This document shows, in pieces, positions 33,767-42,509 of a DNA stretch of 64,000 bases. Location of the stretch: positions 3,208,501 to 3,272,500 of the forward strand of contig NZ_SGXG01000001.1 in assembly GCF_004216715.1 (NCBI RefSeq), given 5' to 3'. Source of the stretch: Cecembia calidifontis. GTDB taxonomy: Bacteria > Bacteroidota > Bacteroidia > Cytophagales > Cyclobacteriaceae. The translations under genes were made by a program, and so were the position numbers. Each line of letters opens with the position of its first letter. The first letter of the stretch is position 1. The notes beneath the pieces are model-generated. The model was not told the origin of the DNA. It made no database searches and saw only the letters and a list, made by a program, of their open reading frames with translations.

Positions 33767-34474
33767 TCAAGGTTCTGAACTCTGAACCCTATAAACTTTT
33801 ACCCCTTTTCCCATTTCCCTTTTCCATTTTTCCTTTACTTTTTCTTCCTTCCGAAATTCGCCTTCCGAAATTCCCCCTTTCACCCATTCATTATAAAACG
33901 CCGCAATTTCTTTAGGTTGGCTGAGTTCCCTGTTTTTGATTTTCTCCCTCAGTTCCGGACAATCCTCAAAGTACTTTTCCAAATTGTTCATCTTCAATCC
34001 AAATATGCCTTGCGTTACCCTGATAAAATAATCTTCGTTTTTACGTTTGAAGAGGTCAATGGCATCAATGGTTGAGGATTCCTGATCCAACAATTCCCAT
34101 TGATAATAGGTCAAAAAGCCACTTTCTTTGACTTTAAGAAATTGCTGTTTTCCCAAATCCTTTTGGCTCAGGTATTCGTTTTTGAACAGGCGGGAATAAG
34201 ACAATATCCATTGGTTTTCGAAGGTATCTTCAGCCCTTGCATAGCTTTTGATCTGTTTGGGGCTGTATCTTCTAGTTCTGGAATTGATGTCTTTAAACCT
34301 GATCTTGGGATAAATTTTGGCAAAAGGAGGCTCTTTTCTGTCTTTGATGCTGCCCGGAATGGTGTCAAATGAGTGGGTAACCACAAAGCCGGGTTCAAAG
34401 CCTTTCTGAGCTGAAATCTCGGAGACACTGAAAAAAGCAAGAAACAAGGAAAGAAAAAGGATGGGTTTTGACAT
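33767..34474 (-). CDS. Exported protein of unknown function
   Basis: 235 residues with a signal peptide (MSKPILFLSLFLAFFSVSEISAQ). The mature part is charged and mostly helical, with many Lys/Glu/Arg (for example REKIKNRELSQPKEIAAFY and a Lys-rich C-terminus VKEKWKREMGKG). I do not recognise a family. It is probably periplasmic. It is on the same strand as the macro-domain gene, 103 bp upstream of it, with a heptamer repeat array between them. Confidence 0.7.
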   Translation of the reverse strand: MSKPILFLSLFLAFFSVSEISAQKGFEPGFVVTHSFDTIPGSIKDRKEPPFAKIYPKIRFKDINSRTRRYSPKQIKSYARAEDTFENQWILSYSRLFKNEYLSQKDLGKQQFLKVKESGFLTYYQWELLDQESSTIDAIDLFKRKNEDYFIRVTQGIFGLKMNNLEKYFEDCPELREKIKNRELSQPKEIAAFYNEWVKGGISEGEFRKEEKVKEKWKREMGKGVKVYRVQSSEP

Positions 34475-34653
34475 GGAAAGTCGATAGTTTTTGATTGGGT
34501 TTATGCTTTTGAATTTACAAAAAAAGTGGGTAAGAATATTTAAGTTTTAATGGAACAAGGTGACATAGCCTTCCCTTTTTGAAGTTTTTCGAGTGTGAAT
34601 TTTCAGGCGGAAGACTGATTCCAACAGAAGTCGACAAAAGCTATCGATTTAAT

Positions 34654-35094
34654 TCATTTTGATAGTGAGAAGAATAAAACAAAACCAAGCAAACCAAGCA
34701 ATAAACAAGATGCCATTTGAATGATGATATCATATCCAATAACATATAAAGTTATAATTAGAATAAATAGTGCTAGTCCAAGGATCTCCCAAAATGGTTT
34801 TCCAATAACCTGAAGGGGCTGCGGAGCTGTTAGATTTTCGTTGGTATAGGGTCGAAAAAGAAATTGCCACTTTTCAATATCCCATATAAGCAGATAAAAA
34901 ACAGCCAATAACATCAAACCTGTGATTATTGGCGTTCCAGTAAATCCATACGATACTGTGATGACAAATATGTTTAGGATAATCCCGAAAAAAACTGCTG
35001 CACCCAAACTTGCAAAACGTTGGGTCATCAATAAACCTCCAGCTAAAATCTGAGACCAACCTATGAAATTCCAATAAAGCCCGGATTCTGCCAT
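34654..35094 (-). CDS. DoxX-like membrane protein, C-terminal part of a frameshifted gene
   Basis: 146 residues and four membrane helices. GLYWNFIGWSQILAGGLLMTQRFASLGAA and the following VSYGFTGTPIITGLMLLAV stretch match DoxX-like proteins, but the family's first helix and loop are missing. They are found just upstream in another frame (35108-35263). The frame of this gene, read upstream of its ATG, gives QSNFFRVMAESG, which joins well to the other frame's FQELE if one C near 35115 is removed. The function of DoxX-like proteins is not firmly known; some work in redox membrane complexes. Confidence 0.65.
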   Translation of the reverse strand: MAESGLYWNFIGWSQILAGGLLMTQRFASLGAAVFFGIILNIFVITVSYGFTGTPIITGLMLLAVFYLLIWDIEKWQFLFRPYTNENLTAPQPLQVIGKPFWEILGLALFILIITLYVIGYDIIIQMASCLLLGLLGFVLFFSLSK

Positions 35095-35107
35095 AACCCT
35101 AAAAAAG

Positions 35108-35263
35108 TTAGATTGGTTCTAATTCTTGGAAGGGTTTATTGGCATCAAATGCCAATGGAATAGGATTCTTAGAGAGTTTTCCCATCCCAAGTGCAGCCAT
35201 GATAAATCCCCTCCAATAAGATACCTGAGATATATCGTGAAAATCTGTAAGGCCTTTAATTGC
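35108..35263 (-). pseudogene. 5' fragment of the frameshifted DoxX-like gene
   Basis: An open stretch of about 51 codons reading SYWRGFIMAALGMGKLSKN, then a PFQELEPI end and TAA. The ATG at 35200 has a good Shine-Dalgarno (GGAGG) nine or so bases upstream. It looks like the end of helix 1 and the first loop of a DoxX-like protein. With a -1 correction near 35112-35119 it runs into the downstream gene. Homology was judged by eye only. Confidence 0.5.
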
Positions 35264-35578
35264 CTAAAGTAACTTACAAATCTAATCAGGGCGATCATGA
35301 TTGATTGGATGCCAAATTGAGCAACATTTTGACAAATCTATAGTTTTTTGACATATAGTGGACTGTTAGAACCTAAGAATACCCTAATATCAATAAAATA
35401 TCAGCTTGATTCAAACGCCAAATTCTCTTAGTTTTAATTGTGATTTATTATCAAGTTAGTTCAAGTTCTTGAAACTTGCCTGGAATATTTTTATAAGGTT
35501 TCTGTGGTGAATAATTTAAAGACTGACTCAGTTTTAGTCCCAAAGATAGTCCTTCATGAAGGCGATTTTGAGCCATCA
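35264..35578. other. Gene-free gap, nothing recognised
   Basis: 315 bp of AT-rich DNA between the DoxX-like remnant and the end of the efflux operon. I see no gene, hairpin terminator or repeat in it. Confidence 0.4.
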
Positions 35579-36760
35579 TCACAACCTAAACCTCAACAAC
35601 TCCGCCATGACCTGATAATACTCGTTTTCGGTCTGCAGGTAATTGGTATAGGCCATGTAGAAATAGTTGGATTCCATAAAATACTCAATGGTACTGATAT
35701 GGCCCAAGACCAAGGCCTTGTCCAGGTAGGCAATGCTGTTCAAGGTGCCCAGCACCTCTCTATATTCCTGTAAAGTCGAAGCGAGCTTTTCGTATTGCTC
35801 GTACTTTTGTTTCAGCCAATAATACCGATCATTCTGATAGTCTACCCTTTGGAGTCCTGCAAAACTCAGCTCTGCTTCTTTCTGCCTGACACGGTATTTG
35901 TTTTCCCAAAGGGGTATGGTGGTGCCCACATGGAAACCCTGGAAAGTTGCGCCAAGAATGCCCTGATAGCGGTAACCCGCCTCCAGCTTGGGCAGGGCCA
36001 TGGCTTTCATCACCTCTACCTGTTTTTTGGCAGTGCTGCTCTCCAGTTCATAAAAGCGCCACATAGGATCCAGGCTTTTCATTTCTTCGAACAACTCCTC
36101 AAATCGGGGCAAGGAAAGTTCGTCCGGATAATGTGTGGCAGTGAATGAAATGTCCAAGCCTCCATTCAATCCACTGAGATGTTGAAGGAGCTGATTGATC
36201 TGGGCGGTATTCAACTGATAATCCTTGTTGATTTCAATCAACTGCAGTTTGGCTTTATTGACGTCCAGAATATTTCCGTCCCCCGTGGACAGTTTTTTTT
36301 CAAAATCCTGTAAAAGCTTTTCTGTGGCTGCTTTTCTTTCTTCAATTTGTTGCTGCAGCTTATACCGGTATATCAGACTGAACATGGTCTGTTTGGCTTC
36401 CAGCAGAATACCCTGTCTGCCGGATAGGAAATCCAGTTCGGCCTGGGTACTCTGTCCTGAAGCCAGTTCTTTTTTTCTACTGTAGGCTGTCGGAAAATCA
36501 AAGGCCTGATTGACCAGGATATCAGTTTGGTTGCCCACAGAAAAAGGTTGGCCTTTTAGGAAATCATACTCTATGTTAGGGTTGTATAATCTGATATCTG
36601 ATTTGAAGGCCAATTTCCTTGCTTCCAGACTTTGTAGTTGTGCCTGCAAAGTTTTGTTGTTACTTTCAATATCCATCAATACCTGCTCCAGGTTCTTTTG
36701 GGCAAGCAAGGGAAAAGAGACCATGCAGGTCAGCAATAGAATGATGCTATGTTTTTTCAT
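35579..36760 (-). CDS. TolC-family outer-membrane factor of the metal efflux pump
   Basis: 393 residues: a signal peptide (MKKHSIILLLTCMVSFPLLAQ), then two outer-membrane-efflux-protein repeats with long coiled-coil helices (about 25-200 and 210-390). It is shorter than typical TolC (about 430-490 residues), as is common in CzcC/CusC-like proteins of Bacteroidota. It should form the trimeric exit duct for the RND pump. Its start overlaps the pump gene's stop by 4 bp (ATGA), so the two are translationally coupled. It is the last gene of the operon. Confidence 0.9.
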   Translation of the reverse strand: MKKHSIILLLTCMVSFPLLAQKNLEQVLMDIESNNKTLQAQLQSLEARKLAFKSDIRLYNPNIEYDFLKGQPFSVGNQTDILVNQAFDFPTAYSRKKELASGQSTQAELDFLSGRQGILLEAKQTMFSLIYRYKLQQQIEERKAATEKLLQDFEKKLSTGDGNILDVNKAKLQLIEINKDYQLNTAQINQLLQHLSGLNGGLDISFTATHYPDELSLPRFEELFEEMKSLDPMWRFYELESSTAKKQVEVMKAMALPKLEAGYRYQGILGATFQGFHVGTTIPLWENKYRVRQKEAELSFAGLQRVDYQNDRYYWLKQKYEQYEKLASTLQEYREVLGTLNSIAYLDKALVLGHISTIEYFMESNYFYMAYTNYLQTENEYYQVMAELLRFRL

Positions 36761-39700
36761 GGTTGCTCGGTTTTTGAATTGCTGATGTAATAGACCATCG
36801 GAACAATGATCAAATTCAATAGGGTAGAGGTAGTAAGCCCTCCCAGGATGACCTTTGCCATGGGGCTTTGGATTTCATTCCCTGGCAGGTCACCGGCCAG
36901 TGCCAAAGGGATCAAAGCAAGGGCTGCGGTAATAGCAGTCATCAGGATAGGGCTTAACCTGTCCTTTGAACCTTGTATGATGGTCTCAAAAAGGCCAATG
37001 CCCTGTTCCCGAAGCAGTTCATAACGGGATACCAAGAGGATGCCATTTCGCGTAGCGATGCCAAATAGGGTGATAAAACCAATAATGGCCGGAATACTCA
37101 GTATCCCGGAAGTAAAATAGATGCTTAAAATACCCCCGATCAATGCCAGAGGAAGGTTGATCATGATGATGGAAGCCAGCTTTACCTTTTTGAACTCCTG
37201 GAATAGCAAGAGGAAAATCACCAAAAGCGAAAAGAAGGAAGCGACCAATAATGTGGTGCTTGCCTCTTCTTCCGCCTCAAACTGTCCTCCCAACTCTATA
37301 TGATAGCCTTCCGGCAACTGGATTCTTTCCTCAATTCTGGATCTGATTTCATCGACCACACTTTTTTGGTCACGTCCGCTGACATTGGCAGAGACCACGG
37401 TTTTTCGCTGCACATTTTCCCTATTGATGGTACTGGGACCACTGCTGCTGACAATATCCGCTACATAGTGAATGGGGATTTTTTCTCCTGAACCTGTATC
37501 GATCAGGGTATTGAGGATATTTTCCATTTTACCCCGATTTTCCTCATCAAAACGCACAATCAGATCGAAGGAGCGGTTGCCCTCATAGATTTCAGATACT
37601 TTCTCGCCTGCTATGCCCACATCTATAATTTGGTTAAACCGGGCTATACTGATCCCGTATTGACTTAACAATTCACGGTTTGCCCGCAGTTGGAATTGAG
37701 GGATTTCTATCTGTGGTTCTACTGTCAGGTCCACTAATCCTTCGATGTCTTCAATTTCATGTTTGATCTGATTGGAAAGTTTGAACATGCGGTTAAGGTC
37801 AGTGCCAAAAATTTTGATGGCTATGTTGGCTCGCGTTCCGGAAAGCATGTGGTCAATTCTATGGGATATGGGCTGCCCTATGCTGATATTGGCCTCTTTG
37901 ATATGGGAAAGTTTGTGACGTACATCGGCAAGGAATTCAGAGCGGTCCCTGTCCTCTAAGTGGAAGGGGATTTCAATTTCAGAGGAATTGACACCCTGTG
38001 CATGTTCATCCAGTTCAGCCCTGCCGGTTCTTCTGGTGGTAGAAATCACTTCAGGAATGGTCAGCAGGGCCTCTTCAATCCTGGTACCTATTTTATTGCT
38101 CTCTTCCAAAGACAATCCCGGTCGCGCCACTGCAGCAATGGTCATAGCGCCTTCATTGAATTCCGGCAGGAAGCTTCGCCCCAGTCGGGTGAAAATGATT
38201 ATGGCAAGGACAAGCATGGCAATCGTGGATCCGATAAAAACTTTTTTGTAAGCCATGGCCTTTTCAAGAAAAATTCCATAGAAATGCTGAAGCTTATCCA
38301 CCAGCCAGCTCTCTTTTTCCTGCTTCATCAGTTGTTTTTTATTGGTCAATAAAAAGCTACATAAAACAGGGGTAAGGGTGATGGCGATAATCAAGGAGGC
38401 AAAAAGGGCTACTATAAAGGCAATTCCAAGTGGAGCAAGTAGCCTGCCCTCCATTCCAGTAAGGAAAAACAAAGGCAGAAAGGCTACAATGATAATAAAG
38501 GTGGCATTGATGATGGAATGCCTGATCTCAAATGAGGCATCGAAAATAACAGTCAGTTGCTTTTTGCGCTCACCTTTTGGAAGTTTGGCATTTTCTTTCA
38601 GTCGCTTGTAGACATTTTCCACATCGATGATGGCATCATCTACCAGGTCACCGATAGCGATGGCCATGCCGCCCAAACTCATGGTATTGATGGTGAAGCC
38701 CAGCCATTTCAGGGTGAGGATGGCCACTATTAAAGAAATGGGAATTGCCAATAGGGAAATAAGGGTAGCTCTCCAATTCATCAGGAAGAGGAAAAGGACG
38801 ATCACCACAAATGCTGAGCCTTCCAATAATACCTTTTGGATATTACTGATGGAAGCATTGATGAAATCTGCCTGTCTGAAGACTTTGGTATTGATATGGA
38901 TGTCTTCTGGCAAAGTTTTTTTGAGTTCCTCCAGTGCTACATCGATTTTTTCTGTCAGATCAAGGGTATTCACATCGGGTTGCTTGGATACCGAAAGGAC
39001 TACTGCAGGTTTGGCATTGGCTGAAGCATCACCGATCTTGGGTGCTGCCCCAATACGGACTTCAGCTACATCCTCAATGCGGATGATTTGGTCTCCTTCC
39101 TTTTTGATAATCGAACGACCGATTTCCTGGGCATCACTGGTCCTTCCCATACCTTTGATGATGTATTCATTACCATATTGGTTAAGGAATCCACCGGAAG
39201 AATTACCGTTGGAGGACCCAGCAGCGGTAATGAGCTCTTGAAGGGAAACATTATGGTACCGCATCTTTTGGGGATTGGCAAGGATCTGGTATTGCTTATA
39301 ATCACCTCCATAGACGATTACCTGTGCGACACCTCCTGTTGCCAATAGCCTCGGCCGGATAATCCAGTCTGAGATGGTCCGGAGTTCCATCATAGAGGTA
39401 CTGTCTGCATAAAGGGCTACAAACATGATTTCACCCATGATGGAGGATTGGGGAGCCATAGTCGGGGTGCCTACCCCCAAAGGAAGACGGTCTGAAATGG
39501 CAGAGATTTTTTCATTGATTATTTGTCTGGCCCTGTAAATGTCTGTATCCCATTCGAATTCAATCCATACTACTGAAAAACCACTGGAGGAGGCTGAGCG
39601 GACACGGCGTACGTTGGTGGCTCCGTTTACAGCCGTTTCGATGGGGAAACTCACCAATCTTTCTACTTCCTCCGGTGCCATTCCATGGGCTTCGGTCAAA

Positions 39701-39846
39701 ATAACCACTGTAGGAGCCGTTAAGTCAGGAAACACATCCACCTCCATATTAAAGGCTACGTAGGTTCCGAAAAATGACAAGAGTGCGAACCCAACGATTA
39801 TCAGAAGCCGGTTGTTGAGAGAGAAATTTAATATTTTATTGAGCAT
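36757..39846 (-). CDS. RND heavy-metal efflux pump, CzcA/CusA type (HME-RND)
   Basis: 1029 residues, 12 membrane helices and two large periplasmic loops. Marks of the heavy-metal RND class are VFPDLTAPTVVILTEAHGM near the N-terminus, GMAIAIGDLVDDAIIDVENVYKRL in helix 4 (proton-relay acidic residues), and the RTGRAELDEHAQGVN stretch in the periplasmic part. It uses proton import to push divalent or monovalent metal ions out through the adaptor and TolC-like duct. The DVEN form is closer to CzcA (Zn/Co/Cd) than to CusA (Cu/Ag), but the metal cannot be fixed by eye. It follows the adaptor gene by 68 bp. Confidence 0.95.
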   Translation of the reverse strand: MLNKILNFSLNNRLLIIVGFALLSFFGTYVAFNMEVDVFPDLTAPTVVILTEAHGMAPEEVERLVSFPIETAVNGATNVRRVRSASSSGFSVVWIEFEWDTDIYRARQIINEKISAISDRLPLGVGTPTMAPQSSIMGEIMFVALYADSTSMMELRTISDWIIRPRLLATGGVAQVIVYGGDYKQYQILANPQKMRYHNVSLQELITAAGSSNGNSSGGFLNQYGNEYIIKGMGRTSDAQEIGRSIIKKEGDQIIRIEDVAEVRIGAAPKIGDASANAKPAVVLSVSKQPDVNTLDLTEKIDVALEELKKTLPEDIHINTKVFRQADFINASISNIQKVLLEGSAFVVIVLFLFLMNWRATLISLLAIPISLIVAILTLKWLGFTINTMSLGGMAIAIGDLVDDAIIDVENVYKRLKENAKLPKGERKKQLTVIFDASFEIRHSIINATFIIIVAFLPLFFLTGMEGRLLAPLGIAFIVALFASLIIAITLTPVLCSFLLTNKKQLMKQEKESWLVDKLQHFYGIFLEKAMAYKKVFIGSTIAMLVLAIIIFTRLGRSFLPEFNEGAMTIAAVARPGLSLEESNKIGTRIEEALLTIPEVISTTRRTGRAELDEHAQGVNSSEIEIPFHLEDRDRSEFLADVRHKLSHIKEANISIGQPISHRIDHMLSGTRANIAIKIFGTDLNRMFKLSNQIKHEIEDIEGLVDLTVEPQIEIPQFQLRANRELLSQYGISIARFNQIIDVGIAGEKVSEIYEGNRSFDLIVRFDEENRGKMENILNTLIDTGSGEKIPIHYVADIVSSSGPSTINRENVQRKTVVSANVSGRDQKSVVDEIRSRIEERIQLPEGYHIELGGQFEAEEEASTTLLVASFFSLLVIFLLLFQEFKKVKLASIIMINLPLALIGGILSIYFTSGILSIPAIIGFITLFGIATRNGILLVSRYELLREQGIGLFETIIQGSKDRLSPILMTAITAALALIPLALAGDLPGNEIQSPMAKVILGGLTTSTLLNLIIVPMVYYISNSKTEQP

Positions 39847-39914
39847 GGCGATTCTTCATTTTTAATTGAAAATCAATGCACTACATAGATTTGATGTCAT
39901 ATGATTTTTTGATT

Positions 39915-41411
39915 TTAATGGGTGTGGCCATGCTCTGGAATGGCTCCAGAAGAAGTGGCAAGTTTGATGGAATAAGCTCCTTTGGTTACTACCCGATCAC
40001 CTTCTTGAAGCCCTGATAATACCTGGACCATCTTGCCATCATTTCCGCCTAACTGTACCTCTTGCTTCAGAAAAGTTTCTCCACCGCTCTGTATGTAGAC
40101 AAAGTGAGTACCCATTTCCTCCATCAATGCTTCTACCGGAATCAACAAGGCATCGGGTATGACAACGGATTTGAGAAATACTTCTGTAATAGAGCCCGGA
40201 ATTAGGTTGCCTATATTGTCAATTTCAAAGCTTATGGGTACAAAAGCAGCATTGGAAGAGGTACTTTTTCCGTAGGATATGACCTTTCCGCTCATCGACT
40301 CCGTGTCAAAAATCTTTGCATCTCCTGCCATCCTGAAATTTGCTGCTGAAAAGGAAGGTAACAGGTGAAAATATTTTTGGGAAACTTCTGCCTGTAAGAT
40401 CAACTTCTGGTTTTTGCTGATGACAGCTAATGGCGTTCCTGCTTCTACATATTGCCCTTCTCTGACCAAGATGTTTTTGACAAAACCGTTCAGAGTAGAA
40501 GTGATTCTTTGTCCGGTTTTCGAATAATTGTTGGCCATTACCTGATAAGTGTTGGATGCCGTTTCATAGGCGGCTTTGGCCTGTAGGAAATCTTTTTCTG
40601 AGATGATCTGATCTTTTACCAAAAGTTCAGCCCTTTCGAAGTCTGCTTTGGCCTGAAGGTACCGCACTTGGGCGTCTTTGAACATGACTTCGGGATTTCC
40701 CTGAGTAAGCCCGCCACCGCTGATGGTGAAAAGTTGCTCTCCTGCTTTGACCTCCGACCCTATGATGGACTTGTTACCTGAAAACAGAACCGTTCCGCTT
40801 GATTTGGCTGTCACTATGTTTTCATCTCCCGGAGCGGGAAGAATTCTTCCTCCTGTTTTGAAGACCTGTCTGAAAGGTCCTCGTTTTACAGTGACATTAG
40901 CAAAATCAATGCTCCAGGCCTGGTTTTTCAGATAGCTTATTTCCTCACTGTTTCCTTTTTTGCTCAGGGTTCTGACGGCAGTGGTAAGATTAGGATAAAC
41001 CTTAACCTGATCAAAGTGAACAGATTCTGTTAGCTTAGGCGTTTTTATTTCAATGGCAAGCTGTCCAACTCCTTCAGATTCCGGAGTGATATCCAGTTCA
41101 AAAATACCAGGAGTATCCGGCTGATTACTTGATGCAGCGTATTTTTGTCCATTTAGGGTAAGGCTTAGCCGAATTTGCCCTTCTTGAAGAGGTTTAAAAC
41201 TTTCACCCAATACCGTGATATGGGCCATGACCTTGGACATCCTGTTTTGTACCAAAGGCTCAAAATCAAGAAAGACTTCGAGGTTGTCAGTGTAGGTAGT
41301 CATCGCTTCCGTAGGAATCGCGGATGCTTCCTCATGGTGGTGTTCTTGTCCGGATTGGCAGGCGGCCAAACCGAGCAAAAAGCAGGTCAAAAGAAATTTT
41401 GCCTGATTCAT
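39915..41411 (-). CDS. RND periplasmic adaptor (membrane fusion protein) with His-rich ends
   Basis: 498 residues. A lipoprotein signal (LLGLAAC lipobox, cysteine near 19) is followed at once by GQEHHHEE, and the protein ends EHGHTH. Both ends can bind metal. The middle has the MFP plan: a beta-sandwich N-terminal domain (about 45-145), a lipoyl-like domain (about 190-240 and 310-335), a helical hairpin (about 240-300) and a beta-barrel (about 340-420). It links the inner-membrane pump to the outer-membrane factor and may pass metal to the pump. Longer than standard MFPs because of the extra N-terminal domain. Confidence 0.92.
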   Translation of the reverse strand: MNQAKFLLTCFLLGLAACQSGQEHHHEEASAIPTEAMTTYTDNLEVFLDFEPLVQNRMSKVMAHITVLGESFKPLQEGQIRLSLTLNGQKYAASSNQPDTPGIFELDITPESEGVGQLAIEIKTPKLTESVHFDQVKVYPNLTTAVRTLSKKGNSEEISYLKNQAWSIDFANVTVKRGPFRQVFKTGGRILPAPGDENIVTAKSSGTVLFSGNKSIIGSEVKAGEQLFTISGGGLTQGNPEVMFKDAQVRYLQAKADFERAELLVKDQIISEKDFLQAKAAYETASNTYQVMANNYSKTGQRITSTLNGFVKNILVREGQYVEAGTPLAVISKNQKLILQAEVSQKYFHLLPSFSAANFRMAGDAKIFDTESMSGKVISYGKSTSSNAAFVPISFEIDNIGNLIPGSITEVFLKSVVIPDALLIPVEALMEEMGTHFVYIQSGGETFLKQEVQLGGNDGKMVQVLSGLQEGDRVVTKGAYSIKLATSSGAIPEHGHTH

Positions 41412-41682
41412 ATTATTTTAAGTTAAATAGTAATGTACTGGGATTTGAATTTTGGATGATTGATTTCCGTATCCTATCGCCTGATCCGATGATGATCATT
41501 GGGTGCTTCAGGTAAGTAAGCCCTGAACTCAAAATGATGGTAAAAACCCCAACAGCGACTGGCCTCACCACAGAAAACATGAAAATATCAAATCGTGATT
41601 TTCTAAATATTTTAGATCATGTCACGCAATGAGTAAGTTTCTTTGATGGTTTCTAATTTGATAGGAAATAGGTCAGAATCAA

Positions 41683-42081
41683 TCAGCTAAAAAATGGAGG
41701 CGCCCTTAGCCCAGATGGAAGAAGTTTAAATAATGGATCAAAATGCGCTTTATAAAGAGTTAATGACTCCTCATCAAGCAGGAGCTTTCTTTTAATTTTG
41801 AACTCCTCTGTCAGTATTCCGGAAATCGTAAAAGTGTGTTTTTTGACTGGCCGTTCAAAGTGGACACAGTTCATGACCTCCATTCCCTTTTCAGAATGGG
41901 GTACCAATGAAAAGACAGTTTCTAATATGCCATGGGCATTGTCATGGTGATGTTGGGAACAGTGATGAGATTTGAGAAAGGGACTTTCAAAAGGGTCTTG
42001 ATGGTGATGGGGAATAAAGTTGTGCCCCAGCATCATGATCTGGGCTAAAAATAAAAACCATATAGCCAGTTTGTGTTTCAT
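41683..42081 (-). CDS. His-rich exported protein at the head of the efflux operon
   Basis: 132 residues with a signal peptide (MKHKLAIWFLFLAQIMMLGH). The segment after it is dense in metal ligands: FIPHHHQD, then KSHHCSQHHHDNAH within about 35 residues. The C-terminal half is ordinary and of no recognised family. First gene of the metal pump cluster (271 bp before the adaptor, same strand), so it is probably a periplasmic metal buffer, sensor or chaperone for the pump. Its membrane/secreted state (cleaved or anchored) is uncertain. Confidence 0.78.
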   Translation of the reverse strand: MKHKLAIWFLFLAQIMMLGHNFIPHHHQDPFESPFLKSHHCSQHHHDNAHGILETVFSLVPHSEKGMEVMNCVHFERPVKKHTFTISGILTEEFKIKRKLLLDEESLTLYKAHFDPLFKLLPSGLRAPPFFS

Positions 42082-42509
42082 CTTAATAGGCTAAAAATAA
42101 ACTATTTTTAATTCAAAAAAAGTGATTTTGGTCATGAATGCATGATTCTTAAAAAAAAATTGACTTGAAATGCTTAGCTCTGGATGTTTATTGTGCCCAA
42201 TACTTTGTGCCAAAAAAAAAACTAGTACCAAGTACCAGGTACCATGTATCATGAATTTTGCTGTGGGGATTTTTAGAAATTGTTCATCGGTAGTTCAATG
42301 TGGTTTAGAAAAAACATTTATAGTGTATAAAACTTTTCCAAAGTTTTGCCAACATGAAATCTAACCCAAATCAGATGCATCAACTTTGGAAAAGGTGCTT
42401 GCATTAACGCTAACTAAATGGCATGGTTTGGAAATTTGGGACTTTTCAATCTTCCCAAGTAGTGCCAAAAGGTGTCATTCTGAAAAACCGCCCTCTAGCC
42501 TCAGCATTT
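42082..42509. other. Gene-free gap carrying heptamer array 2
   Basis: 428 bp between the MFS gene's 3' end and the efflux operon. Apart from the GTACCAW array at 42225-42252 and A-tracts, I see no gene or clear terminator. It presumably holds the metal-responsive promoter of the efflux operon, but no operator was recognised. Confidence 0.45.
42225..42252 (+). repeat. Degenerate 7-bp tandem repeat (GTACCAW), array 2
   Basis: Four consecutive units: GTACCAA, GTACCAG, GTACCAT, GTATCAT. A looser copy (GTGCCAA) lies at 42207-42213. Located 143 bp upstream of the His-rich gene. Confidence 0.8.

Noticed and set aside
38627..39241. A 204-codon open frame on the plus strand
   Set aside because: It lies wholly antisense to the RND pump gene, whose protein is strongly conserved; its translation is low-complexity and has no domain. 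It is a shadow frame.
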